This document shows, in pieces, positions 33,591 through 42,576 of a stretch of DNA of 55,365 nt (positions are counted from its first letter, which is position 1; each line of letters begins with the position of its first letter). The notes below the pieces were generated by a model. The model was given only the letters and a program-made list of their open reading frames with translations, did no database searches and had not been told where the DNA came from. Both the position numbers and the translations under genes were made by a program. Source of the stretch: an uncultured Bacteroidia bacterium (GTDB taxonomy: Bacteria; Bacteroidota; Bacteroidia; Bacteroidales; UBA932); contig CACZHP010000018.1 in assembly GCA_902780935.1 (NCBI GenBank), positions 1 through 55,365 of the forward strand, written 5' to 3'.

Positions 33591-35466
33591 ATTTTTCCTT
33601 CTCCCTGTATTCCTCCCATTTCTTCAGTACGGCAAGCAGTTCATCCGCATGGGGATTGGACTCAAGGGCTTTTAATGAGAACTGGATGGTGACGGGACAA
33701 TGACGTTCGACGGCCTTGCTTTCCGCGAAGTCCCACATCTCCGGGGTGGTTTCCGGTCTAATGTTCCACCAACCGAAATCGACACGAGTCATATTCATGG
33801 CCATTTTGGGGGCTTCGGCGTAGGGGAATTCGAGGATCTTTTCCTTGAAGACTTCTGGAGGGAATACGTCGAAAGCGTTCGCTCCCGCCTGAAGATGCCA
33901 ACCGAAATGGGATTTGGCGGCGCCTTCTGTGAAAATGGGCATTTTGGCGAGCTTGGACGCGACCCTGTATTGCGCTAGTGAGACGTTGATTCCGCATGGA
34001 GGGTTGACACCTTCAGACCCATCAAGGTACAAGAATTCGAAACCACAGTCATATATTCGTGCTATCTTCTCCGCTATCTCGTCCTGCAGGTCGTTGTCTT
34101 GGCTGAGATATAGCGAGGTGGCTCCGTATTCACTTATATCAAGTATACCACCTATCTCACCTTTGGGGTGAGCAACAGGGGCTGTATTGAAGGTCCCTCG
34201 TTTCACACCAGTGAACTTGAATGGAGGCTCTGTAGTGTAGCTTTCATAGGAGAATCCTTCACCTCCCATATTGATAACTCTCACCCGGTCGCGCAGTGGG
34301 GAGTCGGTAGGATTCTCTTCCACAAAGATTTCCGTAACCTCTCCGGAAGAGGGGATGGGTTCCTTGAGGGTGAAGAGGCGCTTAAGGTTGAGACGTGGGT
34401 CGATAGATGGGGTCACATAACGGCTTTCCACTCCGATGTGGGTTTGGAGAGTGTGGAATCCGGGAGTGATTCCAGCGGCCTTAACTTTGTCAAGCATCTT
34501 CTTTATGTCGTCATAACCGCCCGGGTACTCATCTCTCAGGTCATAATCACCGAGGAGTTTATAGCCTTTTGATTTGACGAAACAAGGGTAGTAGAACAGC
34601 ATCATCTTGAGACCTGCCTTCTGGGCTATGGCTATAATGCGGTCGATGTTTGAAGGTACAGCCTCACTTGTCCAGTAGATGGAGCGGTTGAGCATAGGGG
34701 AGCGTCGGCTTTGAACACCTCGAGGGAGACCGAGGTCAACTTCAAAGCCATCCATGGCATCGAGGAAGGGCTCCTTACCGTCAGCCGCGATTATAGCTGC
34801 GGAACCGCCGCGGAGTTTCTTGCCGGACAAGAGGTCTGCTGTGAGAATCTTGCCGCCGGGACGGTCCTCATGCCATATTTGTGACCAAGGGTCGCATCCT
34901 GCCACACAGACAGCTGAGGCGTCATCCCACATACAGTTCAGCCATTCTCCGAAGTTCTCACGCTCTTTTACGGGAAGCTGAAGAATACGGAACTCGGCCA
35001 CTGGAGGAGCATCCATGACAAGATCCTCATATCCAGGGGTTTTACAGATGAAATCCTCCAAAGTGAACCTGAGATAGCCGGTCCCTTTTTCAACTTTGAC
35101 CACGGCTTCGTAAGGGGCAGTGTCGAACCCTACGGTCAGTTTCTCTCCGTCCCAGGAGAGGGAGTTGGCATTGTAAGTTGTCCTGGTGTTCGGATGCTGA
35201 AGCTTAATCTCATTGTTGAAGGGCCTTGCTTGTGTGGCGGAGAACAGGGGCACTCCCGCTCTTCCCAGAACCATTTCCTTATTGGTTTTCTTAACGATAA
35301 GGGATCTCACTATGGCGTCTTTTCCTACTGTCAACTTGAAAGACTCAGTTTCGAGGACGATGCTGTCATTTAAGTCTCGCTTGTCAGAGCAACTCCGCGT
35401 CATCGGAAGCGATATCGTGGTTATTAAAGCCACCAAGATACTGGTTATCGATGTGATTATTCTCAT
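33589..35466 (-). CDS. Lipoprotein with a TIM-barrel glycosidase-like architecture, family not recognised
   Basis: 625 residues from ATG 35466, chosen because the signal peptide and Cys (MTRSC) follow; 11 extra residues are possible upstream. N-terminal ~240 residues look like a beta sandwich. The C-terminal part alternates helices and strands in barrel fashion: DRIIAIAQKAGLKMMLFYYP, GITPGFHT, FLYLDGSEGVNPP, and FTEGAAKSHFGWHLQ. The Asp/Glu at strand ends (YLDGSE, FTEG) recall clan GH-D enzymes such as GH27/GH36, but no family signature is complete. Own promoter upstream. It might act on a charged or modified glycan; this is a guess. Confidence 0.7.
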   Translation of the reverse strand: MRIITSITSILVALITTISLPMTRSCSDKRDLNDSIVLETESFKLTVGKDAIVRSLIVKKTNKEMVLGRAGVPLFSATQARPFNNEIKLQHPNTRTTYNANSLSWDGEKLTVGFDTAPYEAVVKVEKGTGYLRFTLEDFICKTPGYEDLVMDAPPVAEFRILQLPVKERENFGEWLNCMWDDASAVCVAGCDPWSQIWHEDRPGGKILTADLLSGKKLRGGSAAIIAADGKEPFLDAMDGFEVDLGLPRGVQSRRSPMLNRSIYWTSEAVPSNIDRIIAIAQKAGLKMMLFYYPCFVKSKGYKLLGDYDLRDEYPGGYDDIKKMLDKVKAAGITPGFHTLQTHIGVESRYVTPSIDPRLNLKRLFTLKEPIPSSGEVTEIFVEENPTDSPLRDRVRVINMGGEGFSYESYTTEPPFKFTGVKRGTFNTAPVAHPKGEIGGILDISEYGATSLYLSQDNDLQDEIAEKIARIYDCGFEFLYLDGSEGVNPPCGINVSLAQYRVASKLAKMPIFTEGAAKSHFGWHLQAGANAFDVFPPEVFKEKILEFPYAEAPKMAMNMTRVDFGWWNIRPETTPEMWDFAESKAVERHCPVTIQFSLKALESNPHADELLAVLKKWEEYREKEK

Positions 35467-35487
35467 ATGTGGATTGTTTGCGCGAAT

Positions 35488-35495
35488 CAAAGGTA
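35488..35495 (-). promoter_or_regulatory. Promoter core for the TIM-barrel lipoprotein
   Basis: Minus-strand TACCTTTG, an exact core match, 21 nt before the start codon. Confidence 0.5.
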
Positions 35496-35529
35496 ACAAA
35501 AGAACACTAACATTTTGCCGATTTTATTG

Positions 35530-35537
35530 TATATTTG
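35530..35537 (+). promoter_or_regulatory. Promoter core for the DUF5723 gene
   Basis: TATATTTG, an exact core match, 25 nt before ATG 35563. It lies downstream of the in-frame-start alternatives and so supports the shorter start. Confidence 0.5.
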
Positions 35538-35562
35538 AAAATTGAATCGCAAGCATTTGTTT

Positions 35563-36924
35563 ATGAAAAAGGTAATCGTCCTTTCGCTGGGTATTCTCGT
35601 ATCCGCGGCTCTCGGAGCCCAGACGCTCCAGACTTCGTATTTCTCTGAGGATTTCACTTATTCCTACAGGCTGAACCCGGCCTTCCATCCGGAGTACAGT
35701 TTCGTGGGCCTGCCTTTCGCCGGCCTGACTACCGGTGCCTACAAAGGCAATTTCGCGTTGAATGATATTTTCTACAAGAACGGCGGGGAAAGGGTGACTT
35801 TCATGAATGAGTCGGTTGCGTCCGCTGATTTCCTCGGAAATCTCAAGGAGGGGCTGAACAATCTCAATCTCGAGTCGTACACCAACCTGGCTGCTGTCGG
35901 CTTCAAGGCCGGGGGGCTGTACAACATTGTGGATGTCAATGTCAGGAATTACGCGAGCGCGAAGCTCCCTTACGACTTGGGAAGGTTTCTCAAGGACGGC
36001 GCCACTACCGACGGGGTATATGACCTGTCCGGGCTGAAGGCGCATTCTTCGACCTTTTTCGAGCTGGGGATAACCTCATCTTGGAAAGCAAGCCGCAAAT
36101 TGACTTTGGGTATGCGTTTCAAGGGGGTTATCGGTTTTGTCAACTCTTACATTGACATGGATCGGATGACGATCAACCATTCCGGGGAAAACTGGACTGT
36201 CAACTCCGACGGTGTGATTGCCTCGGCTTATGATGGGTATCAGATCGCGTCTATGCCGGCATATTATGATCCTTCGACAGAACTCATTGATTTCCATAGG
36301 ACAAGAATAGGTAAGCCGAGAGGAATCATGAATGGATACGGTGTTGGCGCCGATGTGGGTATCCTCTATGACGACAGTTCTTGGCAGCTTTCCGCCTCTA
36401 TCTCAGATATCGGTTGCGTGTTTTGGTTCCACAATCTGTATGGCCACTCTCCTTCCTCGGCCAAGGCCTACGAGGCGACATATTCCAGTCATCAGCGCGG
36501 GGATGCCCTCGAAAGGGAGTTCACTGATATGGGAGCGCTTCTCGGCGACGCGGCCAATTTCATCAAAGAGGATGAGTACCAGACTCTTGGCCTTTTGCCT
36601 TTGACTGTCCGTCTGGGTGCCAAATACCTCTATTTGTCAGACATATCTTTCGGTGGTCTGGCGACTTTCCGTTACGACGATGTCTGTCCTTTCTGGGACG
36701 TGAGGGGAAATGTGATCTACAAGCCTGTGAAGACGGTTGAGTTGATCGGGAGCGTCGGAGCTGGCACTTTGGGTGCGAGCATAGGCGCTTTCGCCAATGC
36801 CAAACTGGGTTTCGTGAATATCTTTGCGGGCACCGACAACCTCATCGGCACTTCAGGCTCGACATTCCTCCGCTCCACCACCGGCTCTCCGAACTTCGTC
36901 GCCGGCCTCAACATTATCTGGTAA
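35563..36924 (+). CDS. DUF5723-like secreted beta-barrel-type protein
   Basis: 453 residues from ATG 35563 with signal peptide MKKVIVLSLGILVSAALGA. Early mature sequence SYFSEDFTYSYRLNPAFHPE matches the DUF5723 pattern seen in Bacteroidota outer-membrane proteins, with repeated amphipathic beta strands (WQLSASISDIG, FRYDDVCPFWDV) to the C-terminus. Likely an outer-membrane barrel of unknown role. Convergent with GH78. Confidence 0.77.
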   Translation: MKKVIVLSLGILVSAALGAQTLQTSYFSEDFTYSYRLNPAFHPEYSFVGLPFAGLTTGAYKGNFALNDIFYKNGGERVTFMNESVASADFLGNLKEGLNNLNLESYTNLAAVGFKAGGLYNIVDVNVRNYASAKLPYDLGRFLKDGATTDGVYDLSGLKAHSSTFFELGITSSWKASRKLTLGMRFKGVIGFVNSYIDMDRMTINHSGENWTVNSDGVIASAYDGYQIASMPAYYDPSTELIDFHRTRIGKPRGIMNGYGVGADVGILYDDSSWQLSASISDIGCVFWFHNLYGHSPSSAKAYEATYSSHQRGDALEREFTDMGALLGDAANFIKEDEYQTLGLLPLTVRLGAKYLYLSDISFGGLATFRYDDVCPFWDVRGNVIYKPVKTVELIGSVGAGTLGASIGAFANAKLGFVNIFAGTDNLIGTSGSTFLRSTTGSPNFVAGLNIIW

Positions 36925-36926
36925 TA

Positions 36927-39569
36927 TCAAAAACTGTGAACTCCGGGGCCGACTTCCTGGATGGTGTAGCTGTCGTCGGAGAGGGGATTGGCCGATGCGG
37001 CTTCGACGCTCTTCGGGACATACACGGTCGCAGTCGAACCGAAAGGAACCGTAACCTCCACTTTCACCGTCTTGCCGTCATGGCTGACATGGGACTCGAC
37101 AGTGCCATAGGGAGTCTTCTGGGAATATCTCACGTCCGGGAGTTCCTTTACTGGAATAGGACGCACGATAATGTGCTTGAAACCAGGAGCTTCCGGGTCA
37201 GCGTCAACACCTGCCAGATTCTTTGACAGCCAAGTCAGGCTGCCGCCGAACATCGGATGGTTCCTGGAACCGCCGCCGTCCCATGCTTCCCATGTAGTGG
37301 TGGCCCCTTGCTCCAGCCACCAGCCGAAGCTGGGGTAGTCACGCTGGCTCATGATGGTGTACGCGAGGTCCGCCATCCCGTTCATCGCCAGAGTCTCGAA
37401 CAAGAACCTGGTGGCTATGAAACCAGTGTTGGCATGGCCTTTATACTTGATTTCCAACTCGTTCCTGAGTGTGGCGCAAACATCGGCGTAGTGCTCCTTT
37501 GGGACTCCCATGTACAGGGCGAACACATTGCTCCCGTAGTCTCCATAAGACTTCTCCTCGGGGTTGTAATACGCCTTGTCGAAAACACTCTTGATCGTCT
37601 CGCACAGTCGGGCATATTCCTCTGCCTCGGCATCCTTTCCCAGGGCTTTAGCGGTGAGACAAGTGTTGTGGGCGCAGAGCCAGTAGTAGAAGGTGTGGAC
37701 CAGGGACGCGTCAGGATTCTCATACGGAGGCACCCAGTCGCCAAGACTGAACCACATGGTCTCTGGCGCGTCGGGAGCGGCTTTCTGGACATGGACAGTA
37801 CCGTCCGGACGGGTCCAGTACTCGAAGAACTTGGTGTAGGCTTTCATCCCCTCGAAGCTCTTCTCCAGCACATCCTTGTCTCCATAACGGAGATAGAACT
37901 CCCAAGGCATCACGCAGATGGCGGCGCCCCAGGCGGGCCCTCCTCCGCACATCGGCTCCCATGGGGCTCCGTTCGGCACATGCCCGGTCTTGGGGTTCTG
38001 GCTGCCGATAACATCTCCTATCCATTTGTTGTAGAAAGAGGCTGCGTCGAATGCCGTCAGGACGGCGGCCATGGCGATCTCTCCGTCACCCGTGTAGGGG
38101 AGGCGCTCCCGGTGAGGGCAGTCTGAGGCGACAGCGCTGTGCATGTTGTCCATCTGGGAGCGCTCGAATATGGTCAAGACCTTCTCAAACAAGGGGTTGG
38201 AGCTCGTGAAAGTGGCGTTCACGGGCACATTGGTGTTGACGGCCTCGGCGGTGAGCTGCTCTGCCGAGAGATCCTTGATCCCGGAGATTACAGCCTCCCT
38301 GAAGACGTACCAGGTGAACCGGGGCGCGAAATCAACCGGATCGCTTCCGGCGAAGATATATTCGCAGCGGGGGCTGGGATATTCGCTGATATACTCAACT
38401 TTCAGGGTGTCTCCGGCGTTTCCGGTTATGCCTCTGAAGCGGGTCCATCCGGATATAACGGTCCCGAAATCGACCTTGTAGGATCCGTTGTCCAGCTTTT
38501 CAAAAGACTGGGGCTTAAACACTTCGGTGACCTTGTCCGTGGGGCCGTTGTTGGCGGTAAGGGGGCCGTCCGGGGTGGAACGTTTGACTGCCGCGGTCCA
38601 GGCGGAATCGTCGAAGCCGGGCTTGTCCCAGCCGGCTTGCTCTTCCCTCGCGTCGTACGCCTCGCCTGCCCAGATGTCTCCGAATATGAAGGGCGACTCG
38701 GCGGCCTTCCAGGAAGTGTCGGTGGAGATGTGCTCGGTGCGGCCGTCCTTGTAAGTCAGCTCGATCCGCGCGATCATCCTGGGAACCCCGAAGGGCTCGC
38801 ATTGGGCGGACTGGGCGGTCGGACGGGTGTGGAAATATCCGTTGCCGAGGGTCACACCGATGGCGTTGGCGCCTTTGCGGAGCATGCCGGTGACATCAAA
38901 TCCGAGGTACAGGGTCCTGTAGGCCGTCACATCAGGGTCGAGTGGGATACGGGGATTGGTTCCCAGGAAAGGCCTGCGGGTGTAGTCCGTAAGGCCGGGA
39001 GCGAAGAAGTCGTCCCCGACTTTTCCGCCGTTGATCCTTGCCTCGAAATAACCCAGGCCGCTTATGAACAGCTTGGCGCTCTCAAGCCCCGCTCCGACGT
39101 TGAACTCTTTCCTGAACATCGGGTAGCGGGTGTACCAGTTGCCCCTCTCGTCCTTCTGCCAGGAGGCTCCGATCCACTCGGCCTCCCAGCCGTCCCTGGC
39201 CGGTCCTGTCGTCCATCTGGCCGGCTCACTCCATCCTGAAGACTTGCCGTCCTTGTCCCAGGTCCTGACTTTCCATGAATATTCCTTCATCGGCACGGTG
39301 GCCGGGCCAGCGTAAGGGACGAGGTGGGAATCTCCGGAAGTTATTCTCCCTGAGTTCCATACGAGATCTTTCCCGGAGGTGACCTCAATCTCGTAGGCGC
39401 TTTGGTCGCTGTGGTTGATCCAGCTCATCCTCGGCGAAGTGCCCGGCTCCACCAGGACATCACCATCCTGGAACTCGCACCTCAAGTCCGACGGTCCCTT
39501 GTCCGCACAGCCCGCCAGCAGCGTTGTTGCCGCGATTAATAGTGAAATATATTTGGTCTTCATCATCAT
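36927..39569 (-). CDS. GH78 alpha-L-rhamnosidase, lipoprotein
   Basis: 880 residues; the start MMMKTKY gives three possible ATGs. Lipobox LLAGC (Cys21 from the first Met). Fibronectin-like N domain, then WIGASWQKDE and FRKEFNVG (lectin-like D domain), the (alpha/alpha)6 barrel with ASDCPHRERLPYTGDGE (around residue 482) and GATTTWEAWDG (Glu near 760), the GH78 acid and base regions. It removes terminal alpha-L-rhamnose. It differs in sequence from the GH78 half at 3663. It follows apt by 30 bp on the same strand, with no promoter core seen between. Confidence 0.9.
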   Translation of the reverse strand: MMMKTKYISLLIAATTLLAGCADKGPSDLRCEFQDGDVLVEPGTSPRMSWINHSDQSAYEIEVTSGKDLVWNSGRITSGDSHLVPYAGPATVPMKEYSWKVRTWDKDGKSSGWSEPARWTTGPARDGWEAEWIGASWQKDERGNWYTRYPMFRKEFNVGAGLESAKLFISGLGYFEARINGGKVGDDFFAPGLTDYTRRPFLGTNPRIPLDPDVTAYRTLYLGFDVTGMLRKGANAIGVTLGNGYFHTRPTAQSAQCEPFGVPRMIARIELTYKDGRTEHISTDTSWKAAESPFIFGDIWAGEAYDAREEQAGWDKPGFDDSAWTAAVKRSTPDGPLTANNGPTDKVTEVFKPQSFEKLDNGSYKVDFGTVISGWTRFRGITGNAGDTLKVEYISEYPSPRCEYIFAGSDPVDFAPRFTWYVFREAVISGIKDLSAEQLTAEAVNTNVPVNATFTSSNPLFEKVLTIFERSQMDNMHSAVASDCPHRERLPYTGDGEIAMAAVLTAFDAASFYNKWIGDVIGSQNPKTGHVPNGAPWEPMCGGGPAWGAAICVMPWEFYLRYGDKDVLEKSFEGMKAYTKFFEYWTRPDGTVHVQKAAPDAPETMWFSLGDWVPPYENPDASLVHTFYYWLCAHNTCLTAKALGKDAEAEEYARLCETIKSVFDKAYYNPEEKSYGDYGSNVFALYMGVPKEHYADVCATLRNELEIKYKGHANTGFIATRFLFETLAMNGMADLAYTIMSQRDYPSFGWWLEQGATTTWEAWDGGGSRNHPMFGGSLTWLSKNLAGVDADPEAPGFKHIIVRPIPVKELPDVRYSQKTPYGTVESHVSHDGKTVKVEVTVPFGSTATVYVPKSVEAASANPLSDDSYTIQEVGPGVHSF

Positions 39570-39599
39570 TTGTTAGTGTTCTCCTGCCACTGAGATTGA

Positions 39600-40166
39600 C
39601 TATACTTTGGCGATGGAATACACCGGCGCGATCTGGGAGAGGCGGTCGCGGGCGTTGAGCCCGTCGAGCTCGACGATGAACACGAACTCGTTGACCTTGA
39701 CCCCATATTCCTTCCCGTCAATGACCAGCTTCGTGGCCTCTAACGCCTTGGCCACACCCTCGGCTGTGCCACCCGTGGCAAGCACGTCATCGACGATCGA
39801 GACATGGATGATCCCGTCCTCAGCCCTGCCGGCCGCAATGTCGGAGTTGCGGTAGATAAGCTTGTCGGAACCGTATTCCTTCATGATCTCTATGGTCTTG
39901 AGATCGTCGCCCGTGTAAGGTAGCTTGCCCCTCTTGCGGAACAGGATTATGTTGTCCACGTCGCAGTTGTCGGCGATGAGCAGCGGAGACGCGAAGAGGA
40001 AGGCCCTTGCCTCGGGGCATGCGACTGAAGGCGCGCTGATGTGACTGGCGACCTCGGCGGTCACTTTCTTGAATACCTCCCGGTCTTGAAGATAAGGGAT
40101 GATGTCCACGAACTTGATCCCCGGAGTGGGGAAGTCCTGGTAGAATTTAAGGTGTTCCTCGAACAT
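39600..40166 (-). CDS. apt: Adenine phosphoribosyltransferase
   Basis: 188 residues. FPTPGIKFVDI at the N-terminus, FRKRGKLP flexible loop, and the PRPP-binding motif VSIVDDVLATGGTAEG. Converts adenine and PRPP to AMP. Faces the divergent DUF5020-NCS2 pair across a double promoter region, forming a purine-salvage group. Slightly longer than the usual ~175 residues because of an insert near VIDGKEYG. Confidence 0.9.
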   Translation of the reverse strand: MFEEHLKFYQDFPTPGIKFVDIIPYLQDREVFKKVTAEVASHISAPSVACPEARAFLFASPLLIADNCDVDNIILFRKRGKLPYTGDDLKTIEIMKEYGSDKLIYRNSDIAAGRAEDGIIHVSIVDDVLATGGTAEGVAKALEATKLVIDGKEYGVKVNEFVFIVELDGLNARDRLSQIAPVYSIAKV

Positions 40167-40198
40167 GGTTGTTGAAAACTTTGTGGATTATTGTATAA

Positions 40199-40206
40199 CA
40201 AAGATA
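40199..40206 (-). promoter_or_regulatory. Promoter core for apt
   Basis: Minus-strand TATCTTTG, an exact core match, 33 nt before the apt start. Confidence 0.5.
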
Positions 40207-40229
40207 TGGATTTTCTCTGGTTATAGGAC

Positions 40230-40237
40230 TAAATTTG
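40230..40237 (+). promoter_or_regulatory. Promoter core for DUF5020-NCS2
   Basis: TAAATTTG, an exact core match, 40 nt before the DUF5020 start and divergent from the apt promoter 23 bp away. Confidence 0.45.
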
Positions 40238-40276
40238 TGAATAGATTGAGTGACTATTGTCCAACTTCTATAAATT

Positions 40277-41017
40277 ATGTCAACAAAACCCATCATCGCA
40301 GCCGCGGTTGCGGCTCTGGCCTTTTCTTTCGCTGCAAAGGCCCAGACAAATGTCCAGACGTTTTACGATTTCGGCAAGGATCGTAAATACGTGACTACCA
40401 CCTTCGAGATGTTCAAGGGCGACAAGTTCGGTGACACCTTCTTCTTCATCGACCACTACTACAACTCCACGGACAAGAACCTCAAGGGACTTCAGAACAG
40501 CGGCCCCGCCAACGGAAGCTATTTCGAGATCGAGCGCGGTATCAATTTCTGGCAAGACAGCGGCATGAAGGATTTCAGCCTGCATCTTGAATATGATGGA
40601 CTGATCACAGGAGGCGGGTTCAACCAGGGAACGTATTGCTTCGGAGCGAAGTATTTCTTCCATTCCCAGGATTTCTCCAAGACCCTGTCCCTGTATGCGA
40701 TGTATGAGCATTTCAACTCCAAAGTCACACCCAAGCCCGGGGTTCCCCTCAAGTTCACCGCTGTCTGGGGCATCAACAACCTGTTCGGTGTCAAGGGGCT
40801 CACCTTCAAGGGCTTCGCTGATTTCTGGGGCAATAAGCAGGTCTTAGGAGGCACTGAGACCAATTGGTCCTTCCTGACCGAGCCGCAGCTCTGGATGAAC
40901 CTCGGCAGCGCATTTGACAACCACCTCGATATCGGTTGCGAGATTGAGATATCGAACAACTTTGTCGCCAAGGGCTTCCTCGTGAATCCTTGCGCCGGTC
41001 TCCGCTGGGCGTTCTAG
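40277..41017 (+). CDS. DUF5020 family outer-membrane protein (Tsx-channel-like)
   Basis: 246 residues with signal peptide ending AAKAQ. The mature part (NVQTFYDFGKDRKYVTTT, FFFIDHYYNSTDK, NCEIEISNNFV-like strands, terminal aromatic LRWAF) is a beta barrel of the DUF5020 family, distantly like the nucleoside channel Tsx. Lies 38 bp before a purine permease, so it probably lets purine bases or nucleosides cross the outer membrane. Confidence 0.82.
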   Translation: MSTKPIIAAAVAALAFSFAAKAQTNVQTFYDFGKDRKYVTTTFEMFKGDKFGDTFFFIDHYYNSTDKNLKGLQNSGPANGSYFEIERGINFWQDSGMKDFSLHLEYDGLITGGGFNQGTYCFGAKYFFHSQDFSKTLSLYAMYEHFNSKVTPKPGVPLKFTAVWGINNLFGVKGLTFKGFADFWGNKQVLGGTETNWSFLTEPQLWMNLGSAFDNHLDIGCEIEISNNFVAKGFLVNPCAGLRWAF

Positions 41018-41055
41018 TCAAACAAGGCACCACACTCTAATCACAGTAATAACCC

Positions 41056-42390
41056 ATGGCTGAAACTAAAACTGTGTCCCAGCCTGCCGAGAAGAAGGGC
41101 TGGTTGACGAAACTTTTCGGGTTTGACCCGTCCAAGATGAAGGTCTCGACCGAGATTATGGCCGGAATCACCACATTCCTCGCCATGTCCTACATCCTGG
41201 CCGTCAACCCTTCCATCCTCGCTGATACCGGGATGGACAAGAACGCCTTGTTTACCACTACGGCGATCGCCTCCATTGTCGCCACCCTCGTGATGGCGCT
41301 CTACGCCAAGCTTCCGTTCGCCCTGGCTCCCGGAATGGGCCTCAACGCCTTCTTCTGCTACTCGGTGTGCCTCGGCATGGGATATTCATGGCAGTTCGCC
41401 CTCACGGCCGTCCTGATCGAGGGTCTCATCTTCGTGATCCTCACCCTGACTAACGTGCGGGAAGCGATAGTGAACGCACTGCCCATGTCTATGCGAAAGG
41501 CGATCGGAGCCGGTATCGGTCTGTTCATAGCGCTGATCGGCCTGAAGGGCGGCGGCATCGTCGTTGACAGCCCCGCCACTCTCGTGGATCTCGGAACACT
41601 TACCAGCGGCCCTGGCCTCCTCTCGGTCATAGGATTGGTCCTCACCGGCATCCTCGTGATCCTGAATATTCCCGGAGCCCTCCTGATCGGCATCATCGCG
41701 ACCGCACTTATCGGCATCCCCATGGGGATAACCAAGCTCTCCGGGTTCGTCTCCGCACCTCCGAGCATAGCCCCAATCTTCTGCAAGTTCGACTTCAGCC
41801 AGGTGCTGAGCCTGGACATGCTGGTCGTCGTGTTCACCTTCCTGTTCGTGGACATGTTCGACACGATCGGCACCCTTGTGGGAGTGACCACCAAGGCCGA
41901 CATGGTGGATGAGAAAGGCAAGCCGGTCCGCCTGAACCAGGCCTTCCTGGCCGACGCCATCGGCACCATGGCCGGCGCGGCCCTCGGAACCAGCACTGTG
42001 ACGACCTATGTTGAGAGCGCTTCGGGTGTCGCGCAGGGAGGCCGCAGCGGTCTCACCGCCGCCGCCACCGCCGGGTGCTTTGTCCTGGCGCTGTTCTTCG
42101 CCCCGATCTTCACGGCTATCCCCGGATCCGCCGTGTGCCCTGCCCTTGTCATTGTCGGCCTGTTCATGCTCAGCCCGATCAAGGACATCCCTCTGGATGA
42201 CTTCTCCGAGGCTATCCCGGCCTACCTGACCATGATCCTCATGCCCATGACATATTCCATTTCCCATGGAATTCTCATCGGCCTGATCTTCTATGTGGTT
42301 CTGAATCTGTGCACTGGGAAGAAGGAAAAGGTGAGCTGGTTCATGATTGTGCTGGCGATCCTGTTCGTGCTGAAGTATATTTTCCTCTAA
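41056..42390 (+). CDS. NCS2/AzgA-family purine permease (hypoxanthine/guanine type)
   Basis: 444 residues, about 12-14 helices. Marks: VSTEIMAGITTFLAMSYILA at the start, APGMGLNAFF (the AzgA-type PGMGxN), KAIGAGIGLFIALIG, and TSTVTTYVESASGVAQGGRSGLT (the second substrate motif). Imports purine bases by proton symport. Paired with the DUF5020 barrel and near apt, it closes a salvage route from outer membrane to AMP. Confidence 0.92.
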   Translation: MAETKTVSQPAEKKGWLTKLFGFDPSKMKVSTEIMAGITTFLAMSYILAVNPSILADTGMDKNALFTTTAIASIVATLVMALYAKLPFALAPGMGLNAFFCYSVCLGMGYSWQFALTAVLIEGLIFVILTLTNVREAIVNALPMSMRKAIGAGIGLFIALIGLKGGGIVVDSPATLVDLGTLTSGPGLLSVIGLVLTGILVILNIPGALLIGIIATALIGIPMGITKLSGFVSAPPSIAPIFCKFDFSQVLSLDMLVVVFTFLFVDMFDTIGTLVGVTTKADMVDEKGKPVRLNQAFLADAIGTMAGAALGTSTVTTYVESASGVAQGGRSGLTAAATAGCFVLALFFAPIFTAIPGSAVCPALVIVGLFMLSPIKDIPLDDFSEAIPAYLTMILMPMTYSISHGILIGLIFYVVLNLCTGKKEKVSWFMIVLAILFVLKYIFL

Positions 42391-42478
42391 ATTATTGGCC
42401 GTTAACGAATTAACAACAACGTTACGAGCCTGTTGATAACTTTAGTATTTTCTTTAAACTAAGGGACGATTTATCTAT

Positions 42479-42486
42479 TATATTTG
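42479..42486 (+). promoter_or_regulatory. Promoter core for nrdD-nrdG
   Basis: TATATTTG, an exact core match, about 90 nt before the nrdD start. Confidence 0.6.
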
Positions 42487-42496
42487 CTAACGGTTG

Positions 42497-42521
42497 TTCG
42501 GACTGCCGTGGACAGTCCGAA
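42497..42521 (+). promoter_or_regulatory. Hairpin near the 5' end of the nrdD leader
   Basis: TTCGGACTG pairs perfectly with CAGTCCGAA around a 7-nt loop. It begins about 10 nt after the promoter core, so it would sit at the very 5' end of the mRNA. There is no T run, so it is not a terminator; mRNA stabilisation or regulation is possible. Confidence 0.5.
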
Positions 42522-42576
42522 TAACTTTACCTCCTAATCGCGGCTGATAACTGAAATCAAGCAACACAATATATAT

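Noticed and set aside
38139-39239. 366-residue open frame antisense to GH78
   Set aside because: Gly/Val-rich shadow translation; GH78 on the other strand has intact catalytic motifs.
42431-42439. TGTTGATAA, complement TTATCAACA, as a DnaA box
   Set aside because: A single imperfect copy with no dnaA/dnaN genes or cluster of boxes nearby.
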